The notes under the pieces were generated by a model. That model did not search any database. It was not told where the DNA came from and saw only the letters and a list, made by a program, of their open reading frames with translations. The translations under genes were made by a program, and so were the position numbers. A DNA stretch of 64,000 nucleotides, from the NCBI RefSeq assembly GCF_034424215.1, contig NZ_CP139960.1, positions 1 to 64,000 of the forward strand, read 5' to 3'. The DNA is from Niabella yanshanensis. Lineage in GTDB: Bacteria; Bacteroidota; Bacteroidia; Chitinophagales; Chitinophagaceae. Shown piece by piece: positions 29,978 to 39,072 of this stretch. How positions within the stretch are numbered: position 1 is the first letter of the stretch; every line of letters begins with the position of its first letter.

Positions 29978-31780
29978 ATGCGCATGCTTAAATATGGCTT
30001 TGCTTCAATGCTTGCAGTTGGGATCACTATGCTCTCACCTGTTGAAGGACAGGGCCCTGCAATTCAGTTACAATTAAAAGCAGAACAATCTATGTGGCGT
30101 TTGGCCGGTACGGATGCATTGAACAGAAGTTTTGGGCCTTCTGCAGGAAAGCTGGCCGCAGAGAAAACTGTTGGTGTCTTTTATTCGTTATGGCTGGGGC
30201 AGCATAAAAGCGGGCAGAAAGCTGTTTATGATATTCAGAAATTATCAGAGACCAATCCTGAAGCGTTAAATGATGTAAAAGGCAGGCCGGAAAGTCCTTT
30301 GAATGAATTTCATTTCTGGGGAGAACCGCTTTACGGCTATTATAGCATGAGCGATCCCTGGGTAGTAACGCGGCATATAGAACTACTCACCAATGCCGGA
30401 GTAGATTATCTGTGCATTGATGCAACGAACCGGGTGCTTTACGCAGAACCGGTAAAGAACCTGCTAAGGGTGTTGACAATGTTTGTGGAGCAGGGGTTTA
30501 AAGCGCCTAAAGTAGTTTTTTACACCAATAGTTTTTCCGGCACAACAGTAGACGATCTCTATAACCAGTTTTATAAGTCGGGAATCTATAACCATTTATG
30601 GTTTAGCCCCCTGGGCAAGCCGATGATCATCGGAATTACCGAAAAAAACGGCAAAGCCTCCGACATGACCAGGCATAACGAATTTACTGATTTTATAAAA
30701 CCTGAAATGCAGCAATACTTTGATGTAAGAGAATCTCAATGGCCTAATGGTGATTATAACCGGGTTTCCATTCCATGGATGAGCTGGCAATACCCCCAAT
30801 GGAACCATAATGGAACGGTTGCTGTTCCGGTGGCTCAGCATAGTCACTCGGTGATAGTAGCCAGTGCCATGCACCCCGAAAGCAGCCGCGGATACAACAA
30901 TGTAACCAAACAGGTTGAAAAGGACTGGACGGCAGGTGCTAATTTTCAAACCATGTGGGATGCCGTGTTTCAAAGCAAAGCCAATATTGACCATGTATTG
31001 ATCACCTCTTTTAATGAGTGGATGGCTATTAAATATGCCAATGCACACGGACATGATAAGGTTTTTTTTGTGGATGTCTATAACCACGAGTTTTCCAGGG
31101 ACATAGAAATGATGCGGGGCGGCTACCAGGATAATTTTTATTTGCAGCTGGCGAGAAATATACGGCGCTTTAAGCTGAAAGAAGTTCCGCCGGCAGGGTA
31201 TAAAGAAAAGACTATTGACATAATTAAAGGATTAGACAGCCAATGGAAAGATGTGGAATCTGTGTATACGGATGTTGCTGGTGATGCGATCAGCCGCAAT
31301 TTTTTGAATGCCACTGGCACACATACTTATACCGATAACAGTAACCGTAACGACATTACTGAAGTAAAAGTTGCACACGATAAGAAAATGCTGTACTTCC
31401 GAATAACAACAGCTTCCCCTGTTACTGTTTATAATAACAACGATGTTAACTGGATGAATATCCTTATTAAAACTAAAAAGCCGGGCAGCAATTTTGCAGG
31501 CTACCAATACATCATTAACCGAAAACCTGCTACACGAAAAAAAACTTCCGTTGAACAATCTTCGGGAGGCTATAACTGGAAAGCTTCGGGTAATGCGCAA
31601 TATGTGGTAAAGAATAATGTGATGCAGGTGGCGGTTCCACTTCATGCTGTGGGCCTTACAGCTAATAAAGTTTCATTTGAATTTAAAGTTTCAGATAATG
31701 TAACCAGGTATAACGATATAATGGACTACTATGTAACAGGTGACAGTGCACCCATAGGGCGCATGAACTATGCCTACTGA
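29978..31780 (+). CDS. GH71/99-like putative glycoside hydrolase with C-terminal CBM9/DOMON-like domain (paralogue 2)
   Basis: A 600-residue exported protein (signal MRMLKYGFASMLAVGITMLSPVEG, no lipobox). It shares the whole architecture of the protein at 21847: VGVFYSLWLGQHK, FHFWGEPLYGYYSMSDPWVV, VDYLCIDATNRV, KVVFYTNSFSG, TSFNEWMAIKY with candidate catalytic Glu347, and MRGGYQDNFYLQLARNIRRFK. The C-terminal beta-sandwich (EVKVAHDKKMLYFRITT, FEFKVSDNV, DSAPIGRMNYAY) is also conserved. It is the most divergent of the three copies and the only one with the SFNEW rather than GGWNEW version of the motif. It is the last gene of the second operon and is separated from GH127 by 187 bp. Confidence 0.7.
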   Translation: MRMLKYGFASMLAVGITMLSPVEGQGPAIQLQLKAEQSMWRLAGTDALNRSFGPSAGKLAAEKTVGVFYSLWLGQHKSGQKAVYDIQKLSETNPEALNDVKGRPESPLNEFHFWGEPLYGYYSMSDPWVVTRHIELLTNAGVDYLCIDATNRVLYAEPVKNLLRVLTMFVEQGFKAPKVVFYTNSFSGTTVDDLYNQFYKSGIYNHLWFSPLGKPMIIGITEKNGKASDMTRHNEFTDFIKPEMQQYFDVRESQWPNGDYNRVSIPWMSWQYPQWNHNGTVAVPVAQHSHSVIVASAMHPESSRGYNNVTKQVEKDWTAGANFQTMWDAVFQSKANIDHVLITSFNEWMAIKYANAHGHDKVFFVDVYNHEFSRDIEMMRGGYQDNFYLQLARNIRRFKLKEVPPAGYKEKTIDIIKGLDSQWKDVESVYTDVAGDAISRNFLNATGTHTYTDNSNRNDITEVKVAHDKKMLYFRITTASPVTVYNNNDVNWMNILIKTKKPGSNFAGYQYIINRKPATRKKTSVEQSSGGYNWKASGNAQYVVKNNVMQVAVPLHAVGLTANKVSFEFKVSDNVTRYNDIMDYYVTGDSAPIGRMNYAY

Positions 31781-32305
31781 TGTATTAAAAGAACAGCACA
31801 AACCTACCAGAATAATTGAACCTATCTATGATGAAAGCCTGATATTTGTACCCAACCGGTGACATTTATTAAAAATCGGGATCAATTTTACCCGGATATA
31901 AAAACTATTCTGCTATATGCAGGACAAGTCAGGACAGGATGTAATAAAACTAGTCTTACTTTAGTACAAGAACAACGATTGTATAGCATTCCTGCTCTCC
32001 GGGGCAGACATTTTGAGAAAGTTTGATTGTTAAAAACATGAGCTGATCAAAAGATGCCGGGAACAAAGGAAATGTAATATGAACTGAACTGATAAACCAT
32101 AGGGGAATGGATCTTTTATGAATAACAGCCATTGACGGCTGAATATTTATTGTGTTTGAAACGAAGTACCATGAGTTGAGTTAATACAGGTGAAGAACAG
32201 TCCTGTCATAAATTGTTTTGTACTTTTTTTATTCAAAACTTTTGCCAAATGGAGATTGATATCAGGATTCTTATAGCTGCTTACTTTTCAAAACAGGTAA
32301 CCCAC

Positions 32306-32321
32306 GCGACATAGTTGTCGC
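32306..32321. repeat. Perfect 6-bp inverted repeat (hairpin) in the SusC leader
   Basis: GCGACA and TGTCGC flank a 4-nt TAGT loop. It sits 118 bp ahead of the SusC ATG at 32439, within the likely 5' leader, and could fold as a stable small RNA hairpin or act as a protein site. It is short enough to be chance. Confidence 0.4.
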
Positions 32322-32348
32322 AGATGAAATTGCATACGTTTTCTTGCC

Positions 32349-32373
32349 GTAAAAGAGAGACTATGTCTTTTAC
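32349..32373. repeat. Perfect 8-bp inverted repeat ahead of SusC
   Basis: GTAAAAGA (32349-32356) and TCTTTTAC (32366-32373) are exact reverse complements across a 9-nt spacer. The pair lies 66 bp upstream of the SusC start codon. It could be an operator half-site pair or a leader hairpin. I did not notice a second copy elsewhere in the window. Confidence 0.45.
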
Positions 32374-32438
32374 CGGAAGGCACCTTGGTGTTGACGGGTA
32401 TGTAGTATATTAACGCATTATATATAAACGAGTCAAAA

Positions 32439-35400
32439 ATGAAAATTAAACCTCTGCTGCATTCTTTGGAAATGAAACGAACCATGCGTCATCTGGCGCT
32501 TCTCTTTGGGTTTATATGTATAGCCGTCATCGCCGGTGCCCAGGATACTATCAGGGTTTTTGGTAAAGTAATTAACCCGGATGGTGCGGCTGTGGAAAAC
32601 GCTACGGTTAGTATTAAGGGTACCGCCAGGGGCACTGCAACCGATCAAAATGGTAATTTCCTCATCATGGCTTCAACAGGAAAGGACTCTATTCAGGTCT
32701 CTGCGATAAACTATAAATCGAAAACCTTGTTGGTGAGTACGGGAAAAGAATTAGTAATCGTGCTGGAATCTGATGATGATGCCCAAAACCTTGGCCAGGT
32801 AGTGGTACAGGTAGGATTTGAGGCACGCCGGAAGGAACAGGTGGTAGGCGCTGTAACATCCATTGATCCGGAAGAATTGCGAATACCTTCCAGTAATCTT
32901 ACTACTGCCTTAGCCGGAAGGGTCGCGGGCGTAATAGGTTATCAGCGCAGTGGCGAGCCAGGTAGAGACAATGCTGAGTTTTTTGTAAGGGGGGTGACCA
33001 CTTTTGGCTACAAGAATGGGCCGCTTATTTTAATAGATGGCATCGAATCGACAACAACCGACCTGGCCCGTTTAACGGTAGATGATATTGCGGCTTTTTC
33101 TATTCTCAAAGATGCAACATCCACCGCTGTTTATGGCGCCCGGGGTGCCAATGGTGTTATCCTCGTAAACACAAAAAAGGGAAAAGCAGGCAGTGCTAAA
33201 ATATCGCTGCGGGTTGACCAGGCCTTTTCTATGCCAACCACCGATATTGAATTGGCGGACCCTGTTACTTATATGAAGATGGCCAATGAAGCGGTATTGA
33301 CCAGGGACCGGCTGGGCAGTATCCTTTATTCTGATGATAAGATCAATCGTACCGGGCAGCCGGGTTCAGATCCGCATATTTACCCGGCTAATGACTGGCG
33401 GGATATCCTGTTTAAGGACTACACCAGCAACCAGCGATACGCTTTAAACGTTAGCGGCGGCGGCGGTGTGGCGCGCTACTTTATTTCTGGAGCTCTTAAC
33501 CAGGATAATGGGGTGTTAAAGGTAGATCCGGTAAATAATTTCAATAGCAATATCAACCTCAAAAGCTATTCATTACGTTCCAATATAGACATTGATATTA
33601 CTAAATCAACCATGCTGACGGTAAGGTTGTATGGTAATTTTGATGATTATCGTGGTCCATTATATAACGGGGAAGAAATGTATGGCATGGTGATGCATTC
33701 TAACCCTGTTCAGTTTCCTGCCACTTTTCCGAAAGACGAAGATCACGCTTTTGTAAAGCATATCATTTTTGGTAACAATGTAACACGCAGCAACCGGGGA
33801 TCTTTATACCTGAATCCTTACGCAGAGATGGTGAGAGGTTACCGTGACTGGAACCGCTCGAAAATGATGGCGCAGATGGAAATAGCCCAGAACCTGGGAA
33901 AAGTGATAAAAGGATTGAACTTCAGGGGTATGTTTAATATTGAACGTTACGCCTATAATACGGTAACCCGTTCGTACAATCCTTTTTATTACGAAGTATC
34001 CAACTATGATCCGCTTACGCAGCAGTATTCCTACAATGTTATCAATTCATCTGCCAATCCGCAACCAGTGGGCCCTGTTGGAACAGAATATTTAAGCTTC
34101 AACGCCAACCCAAATAGCAGGGAAGTGAATTCCAACTTTTACGCCCAGGGTGTATTGAACTACGATAACGTAATAAATAAAGTACATAATATAAGCGGTA
34201 TGCTGGTGGGCATTATGCAGCAGCGGCTTAATTCAGCAGCCAATACGCTGCTGAATTCTTTACCGCTGAGAAATACAGGTTTGTCGGGCAGGTTTACTTA
34301 TGGTTTTGACACCCGCTACCATGCCGAATTTAATTTCGGTTATAATGGATCGGAGCGCTTTTACCAGGAAAAGCGTTTCGGCTTTTTCCCTTCAGGAGGT
34401 ATTGCCTGGACCATTCATAACGAAAAATTCTTTGAAAATCTTAAGAATACCGTAAATACTTTAAAACTTCGCTATACCTATGGTATTATCGGTAACGATG
34501 CCATAGGCTCTGCTGATGACCGGTTCTTCTATCTTTCCGAAGTAAATATGAACTCGGCACTCAGGGGAGCCACTTTTGGAAGGGATCAGGCAGGTGCTAC
34601 GCGGTATTTACCGGGTGTATCGGTAAACAGGTATGCCAATGAAGATATTACCTGGGAAAAATCCTATCAGCAAAACCTGGGCCTGGAACTGGGACTGTTT
34701 CGTGCCATTACCCTCAATGTAGACTTCTTTAAACAGCGCCGTACCAATATCCTGATGACACGTGCATTTGTTCCAACTACAATGGGGTTGTCGGCGCCGA
34801 TACGGGCGAATGTAGGGGAAGCTTCTTCGCAGGGTATTGATGCGGCTTTAACTGTAAGCAAAACTTTCGACAATGGTTTGTTTCTGTCTGCAATGGGGAA
34901 CTTTACCTACGCTACTAACAAATACCTGGTAAACGAAGAACCTGAGTATCAAAATGAGCCCTGGCGTTCGCGCGTGGGCCAGAATATTAACCAGACGTAT
35001 GGGTACATTGCAGAGCGGCTTTTTGTCGATGACGAAGAAGCACTGAACTCTCCGTCCCAGAATTTCGGGCGGCCTGTATTGGGAGGAGATATCAAATTCC
35101 TGGATGTCAATGGCGATGGCCGGATCACATCAGCGGACCAGGTGCCGATAGGGTATCCCACGGTGCCGGAAATTACTTATGGCTTTGGCCCGTCTGCCTC
35201 GTATAAAGGATTCGATTTATCCTTGTTCTTCCAGGGGCTGGCAAACGAATCTTTCTGGCTGAATTATGTAACTCCAAGGTCCGACAGACCCTATTGGGGG
35301 CTTAACCCCTTTGTTGGCGACCGTCAGGTGTTAAAGGTAATTGCCGATGACTATTGGAGCGAGCAGAATCAAAACATTTACGCGCTTTGGCCTCGTCTCA

Positions 35401-35672
35401 GCAACTTTGATCATCCGAATAATGCCCAAACCAGCACCTGGTTTATGAGAAACGGCGCTTTCCTTCGCCTTAAAACGGTTGAGTTGGGTTATACGCTTCC
35501 CCAGCGGTTAACCAATAAAATACGCTCCTCGGCCATCAGGATCTACTTCAGCGGCAATAACCTGCTTACGTTTAGCAAATTCAAACTCTGGGATCCGGAG
35601 ATGGCGGGCAGTGGTTTGGCCTACCCGGTACAGAAAGTATATAACCTGGGTTTGCATTTTAATTTTAATTAA
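32439..35672 (+). CDS. SusC/RagA-family TonB-linked outer-membrane protein
   Basis: A 1077-residue SusC transporter that opens the third operon. The signal region is MRHLALLFGFICIAVIAGAQ; in-frame ATGs at 32439, 32472 and 32484 are all possible starts. A carboxypeptidase-regulatory-like domain follows (GKVINPDGAAVENATVSI), then a variant TonB-box region near residue 120 (VVVQVGFEARRKEQVVGAV), a plug with FFVRGVTTFGYKNGPLILIDG and FSILKDATSTAVYGARGANGV, and the barrel with LDVNGDGRITSADQ and a terminal YNLGLHFNFN. Its SusD follows. It is the longest of the three complete SusC proteins here. Confidence 0.96.
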   Translation: MKIKPLLHSLEMKRTMRHLALLFGFICIAVIAGAQDTIRVFGKVINPDGAAVENATVSIKGTARGTATDQNGNFLIMASTGKDSIQVSAINYKSKTLLVSTGKELVIVLESDDDAQNLGQVVVQVGFEARRKEQVVGAVTSIDPEELRIPSSNLTTALAGRVAGVIGYQRSGEPGRDNAEFFVRGVTTFGYKNGPLILIDGIESTTTDLARLTVDDIAAFSILKDATSTAVYGARGANGVILVNTKKGKAGSAKISLRVDQAFSMPTTDIELADPVTYMKMANEAVLTRDRLGSILYSDDKINRTGQPGSDPHIYPANDWRDILFKDYTSNQRYALNVSGGGGVARYFISGALNQDNGVLKVDPVNNFNSNINLKSYSLRSNIDIDITKSTMLTVRLYGNFDDYRGPLYNGEEMYGMVMHSNPVQFPATFPKDEDHAFVKHIIFGNNVTRSNRGSLYLNPYAEMVRGYRDWNRSKMMAQMEIAQNLGKVIKGLNFRGMFNIERYAYNTVTRSYNPFYYEVSNYDPLTQQYSYNVINSSANPQPVGPVGTEYLSFNANPNSREVNSNFYAQGVLNYDNVINKVHNISGMLVGIMQQRLNSAANTLLNSLPLRNTGLSGRFTYGFDTRYHAEFNFGYNGSERFYQEKRFGFFPSGGIAWTIHNEKFFENLKNTVNTLKLRYTYGIIGNDAIGSADDRFFYLSEVNMNSALRGATFGRDQAGATRYLPGVSVNRYANEDITWEKSYQQNLGLELGLFRAITLNVDFFKQRRTNILMTRAFVPTTMGLSAPIRANVGEASSQGIDAALTVSKTFDNGLFLSAMGNFTYATNKYLVNEEPEYQNEPWRSRVGQNINQTYGYIAERLFVDDEEALNSPSQNFGRPVLGGDIKFLDVNGDGRITSADQVPIGYPTVPEITYGFGPSASYKGFDLSLFFQGLANESFWLNYVTPRSDRPYWGLNPFVGDRQVLKVIADDYWSEQNQNIYALWPRLSNFDHPNNAQTSTWFMRNGAFLRLKTVELGYTLPQRLTNKIRSSAIRIYFSGNNLLTFSKFKLWDPEMAGSGLAYPVQKVYNLGLHFNFN

Positions 35673-35772
35673 CCGATCAATCTAAACGAAACGGTATATG
35701 ATCAACTTGTCTTATATCAAAGGAAATAAATTACGCAAAGTTTTATCAGAAGAAAACTTTAAAGCCAAAAAT

Positions 35773-37665
35773 ATGCGAATCAAAATAGTGATGCTCAGCG
35801 CTTTTATACTGCTCGTCGCATGTATGTCTTCCTGTAAGAAATACCTGGACATTGTCCCCGACAATGTAGCTACGCTGGAAAACGCGTTTGCTATGCGCGG
35901 CGAAGCCGAAAAATACCTTTTTACCTGCTACTCTTATATGCCCAGAGACGGAGAAATTAATGGCACCCCGGCTTTATTTGGAGGCGATGAAGTATGGGAA
36001 CTTCCGGATATCAGTGAAACCAGCGCATATAGGCGCCTTGCTGAGGGCAACCAAAACGTAATTGATCCTATTGGTAATGTTTACTGGACGGAGATGTACC
36101 GGGCAATTCGCGATTGTAATATTTTCCTGGACAATATCGGGCCCGTTCCGGACATGGAAATGCAGGAAAAGCGGCAATGGATTGCCGAAGTAAAAACACT
36201 GAAAGCTTACTATCACTTCCTGCTGGTGCGTATGTATGGTCCGATACCGGTTATAAGAGTCAATTTACCGGTTTCTGCCGGTGTTAAGGAAGTAAAGGTT
36301 TTTCGCGAACCGGTGGACTCCTGCTTCGGGTATATCGCGCAGCTGCTGGATGAGGCTAAAGACGACCTGCCCGAAACGATTATAGACCCGCAATACTACG
36401 GGAAGATCAACAAACCGATAGCCTATAGTTTGAAGGCCAAAGTGTTGACTTTTGCCGCCAGTCCGCTGTTTAATGGCAATGCAGAGCAGTCCGGTTTGAA
36501 GAATTCAGATGGTACGCCATTATTCAATTCCGAGTATTCGGAAGCTAAATGGCAAAGAGCGGCTGGCGCCTGCCGGGAGGCGATTGCAGTATGTGAAAAA
36601 GCAGGTATCAAGATTTATGAGCATCCTAATGTAAAAGCTGCTTTTTTAATAAGTGATACTACGCAAACCGAGTTAAGCCTGAGAATGGCTTTTTCTGAAA
36701 AATGGAACTCAGAAATTATATGGGCCAATACGCAAAGCTGGGTGGGCAGGATACAGGTAATAGGTGCTCCCGATTGGGCGCCCAGCACACAGGCAAGGGT
36801 ATGGATGGATAACCGTTACAACGCCCCTTTAAAAGTGGCTGAGCAATTTTACACCAATAATGGCCTGCCTATTAACGAAGACAAAACCTGGAATTATGGG
36901 GAGCGATATACTACCCGGCTGGCACCGGCAGGCCATCGCCTTTATATCAGAAACGGATTTCCTACTGCCTCGCTGAATATGAACCGTGAACCGCGTTTTT
37001 ATGCCAACCTGGGTTTTGATGGTGGTATATGGTATGGACAGGGTAAGTTTAATGATAAGCTGGAATCCGATCTTTATTGGCTTCAATTTAAATTGGGCGA
37101 TCCGATTGGAAAAAGCTCTGCCTTCAATGGTCCCGTTACGGGCTATCCCATAAAAAAATGGATACATCCCGATAATGTAAGAAGTCCTTCCAGTTACACG
37201 ACTATTCCGTATCCATGGCCAATCATGCGTTTGGCAGATCTGTATCTTTTATACAGCGAGTGTCTGAATGAAGCAAAAGGCCCGGATGCTGAAGTATTTT
37301 CATATCTCGATAAAGTGAGGGAACGCGCGGGCATACCGGCAGTGCAACGGGCATGGACAGATTTTTCCACCAACCCGGCCAAAATTACTACTAAAAATGG
37401 CCTGCGGGAGATTATTCAACGCGAACGGTTGAATGAGCTGGCCTTTGAACAACAAAGATTCTGGGATATACGCCGTTGGAAACTGGCCATTACTGAAATG
37501 AATAAAGCCATCACAGGCTGGAATATTTATGGATCAACTACTGAAACTTATTACAGGCCAACCAATATTTTTCAGCAGCGTTTTGGGATAAAAGATTATT
37601 TCTGGCCTATCGCAGAAAGCAATCTCAATGTAAATACCAACCTGGTACAGAATCTTGGATGGTAG
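35773..37665 (+). CDS. RagB/SusD-family nutrient-uptake lipoprotein
   Basis: A 630-residue SusD-type lipoprotein from ATG 35773. The frame is open back to an ATG at 35698, but only the internal start gives a normal lipoprotein signal (MRIKIVMLSAFILLVACMSSC); the upstream extension is polar. Motifs include AEVKTLKAYYHFLLVRMYGP, AKVLTFAASPLFNGNAEQ, RLADLYLLYSECLNEAKG and RERLNELAFEQQRFWDIRRW. It pairs with the SusC ending at 35672. It is rather long for the family, with an insertion after ASPLFNG and in the central loop region. Confidence 0.94.
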   Translation: MRIKIVMLSAFILLVACMSSCKKYLDIVPDNVATLENAFAMRGEAEKYLFTCYSYMPRDGEINGTPALFGGDEVWELPDISETSAYRRLAEGNQNVIDPIGNVYWTEMYRAIRDCNIFLDNIGPVPDMEMQEKRQWIAEVKTLKAYYHFLLVRMYGPIPVIRVNLPVSAGVKEVKVFREPVDSCFGYIAQLLDEAKDDLPETIIDPQYYGKINKPIAYSLKAKVLTFAASPLFNGNAEQSGLKNSDGTPLFNSEYSEAKWQRAAGACREAIAVCEKAGIKIYEHPNVKAAFLISDTTQTELSLRMAFSEKWNSEIIWANTQSWVGRIQVIGAPDWAPSTQARVWMDNRYNAPLKVAEQFYTNNGLPINEDKTWNYGERYTTRLAPAGHRLYIRNGFPTASLNMNREPRFYANLGFDGGIWYGQGKFNDKLESDLYWLQFKLGDPIGKSSAFNGPVTGYPIKKWIHPDNVRSPSSYTTIPYPWPIMRLADLYLLYSECLNEAKGPDAEVFSYLDKVRERAGIPAVQRAWTDFSTNPAKITTKNGLREIIQRERLNELAFEQQRFWDIRRWKLAITEMNKAITGWNIYGSTTETYYRPTNIFQQRFGIKDYFWPIAESNLNVNTNLVQNLGW

Positions 37666-37730
37666 TGTACCTTTTGGGGCAGTATAAAGTAACAAGGTTT
37701 GCTTATATAAATTGTAAAAAACTCGTCTAT

Positions 37731-38948
37731 ATGATGAAAAGAAAATATCAGTTATTAATTGGAGTACTTCTTTTACTGGTTGCCTTTAGCTGCAACCGGA
37801 ACGAAGAATACATTGATTATACAGATGCTAATGCACCTGCCCCGGCGCAGGTAAGTAATGTAACAGTAATACCTAAAAGTGGCGGTGCACACCTGGTATA
37901 TAAAGTTCCGAAAGATCCCAATCTGAGATATGTTAAGGCCGTTTGGGAAACGGCTGCGGGTTCGAAGTGGGAAGTGAAGGCCTCCTATTATACCGACACC
38001 CTCAAAGTGGAAGGTTTTGGTGATACCAACGAGTATGATGTGAAATTATACAGCGTAGGAAAGAACGAAAAAGAATCGGAGCCGTTAGTAGTTAAGATCA
38101 AACCGCTGCAGCCCGTTATTCAATCAGCTTATGAAAGCCTGCAGGTAGCGGGCACTTTTGGAGGGATCAATGTAAAACTGCAAAATCCCGAGCGTGCCAG
38201 CCTCGCCGTAGTTATTATGCAGGATACGCTTAATAACGGCAATTATGCAGAACTGACTACTTACTACACCGCCGCTGATAATGTTAATTTTTCAATCAGG
38301 GGTATGGATACAACCGAAAAAAAGATTGCGGTACTGTTAAGAGATCGCTGGAATAATAAAACCATTCAGAAAAAGGCTGATATAAAGCCCTGGTTTGAAA
38401 AACTCATTGACAAAGTGAGCTGGCAGGCATTAGAGCTACCGGGAGATAATTATGAGTTTGTAGAAAACTATCCTTTGCGTAAAATTTTTGACGGTGGTTT
38501 TGGTTACTGTTGTCTTTTTGCCACCAGGACCTACCAACTACCGCAAACCTTCACGATAGACCTTGGCAAACCTGTGGCTATCAGCCGTATGAGAATGTGG
38601 CCGCATCTGGATGCTGCCTACGGCGGATCCCACCCAAAAGATTTCGAAATCTGGGGTTCTAACTCGGTTAATCCCGATGGCGATTATGTGGATCTGGCAA
38701 ACAAGATCTATCGTGACAACTGGCAAAAAATAGGCACTTTCAAGTCTTTTAAGCCATCAGGAGAGGGACCGGTGACAGCCGAAGACCGCGATTATGCATT
38801 GAACAGGGGAGAAGAATTTGAGTTTGAAGCCGGTATTCCTACCGTACGGTATATTCGTTTCAAAACTTTAAATACCTGGGGTATTTCCAGCGGGCAAACG
38901 CAGATCGTTATACAGGAGCTTACCTTATGGGGGCAGGAAGGGCAATAA
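37731..38948 (+). CDS. Surface glycan-binding-type lipoprotein: DUF4959, DUF5126 and DUF5000 (discoidin-like)
   Basis: A 405-residue lipoprotein from ATG 37731 (or 37734); signal MMKRKYQLLIGVLLLLVAFSC. The open frame extends back to an ATG at 37659 that overlaps the SusD stop, but that extension carries no signal. The N-terminal part fits a DUF4959-like Ig fold (APAQVSNVTVIPKSGGAHLVY), the middle a DUF5126-like fold (IQSAYESLQVAGTFGGINVKL), and the C-terminal 170 residues a DUF5000/F5-8 type C lectin-like domain (RKIFDGGFGYCCLFATR, TFTIDLGKPVAISRMRMWPH, VRYIRFKTLNTWG). It follows SusD directly, as surface glycan-binding proteins usually do. No catalytic motif was seen. Confidence 0.82.
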   Translation: MMKRKYQLLIGVLLLLVAFSCNRNEEYIDYTDANAPAPAQVSNVTVIPKSGGAHLVYKVPKDPNLRYVKAVWETAAGSKWEVKASYYTDTLKVEGFGDTNEYDVKLYSVGKNEKESEPLVVKIKPLQPVIQSAYESLQVAGTFGGINVKLQNPERASLAVVIMQDTLNNGNYAELTTYYTAADNVNFSIRGMDTTEKKIAVLLRDRWNNKTIQKKADIKPWFEKLIDKVSWQALELPGDNYEFVENYPLRKIFDGGFGYCCLFATRTYQLPQTFTIDLGKPVAISRMRMWPHLDAAYGGSHPKDFEIWGSNSVNPDGDYVDLANKIYRDNWQKIGTFKSFKPSGEGPVTAEDRDYALNRGEEFEFEAGIPTVRYIRFKTLNTWGISSGQTQIVIQELTLWGQEGQ

Positions 38949-39072
38949 ATTATTATTAAAAAGACTTACTTGAAATAAACGGATTGAAACTTCAGGGTAT
39001 GAATGTTCAAACAATACAGAGAAGTTAAATCCTAATGAAAGAACCGATCATAGAAATATAAATCATTTACGA

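Larger units (their letters stand above)
31781..32438. other. Large intergenic region and leader of the third SusC operon
   Basis: A 658-bp non-coding gap, the longest in the window. It separates the second enzyme operon from the third SusC operon and must contain the promoter of the latter. No persuasive protein ORF is present. Two hairpin-forming inverted repeats lie near the 3' end (32306-32321 and 32349-32373) and are listed separately. A weaker CAGCC/GGCTG pair lies near 32127. No exact Bacteroidota TAnnTTTG promoter box was found. Confidence 0.5.
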
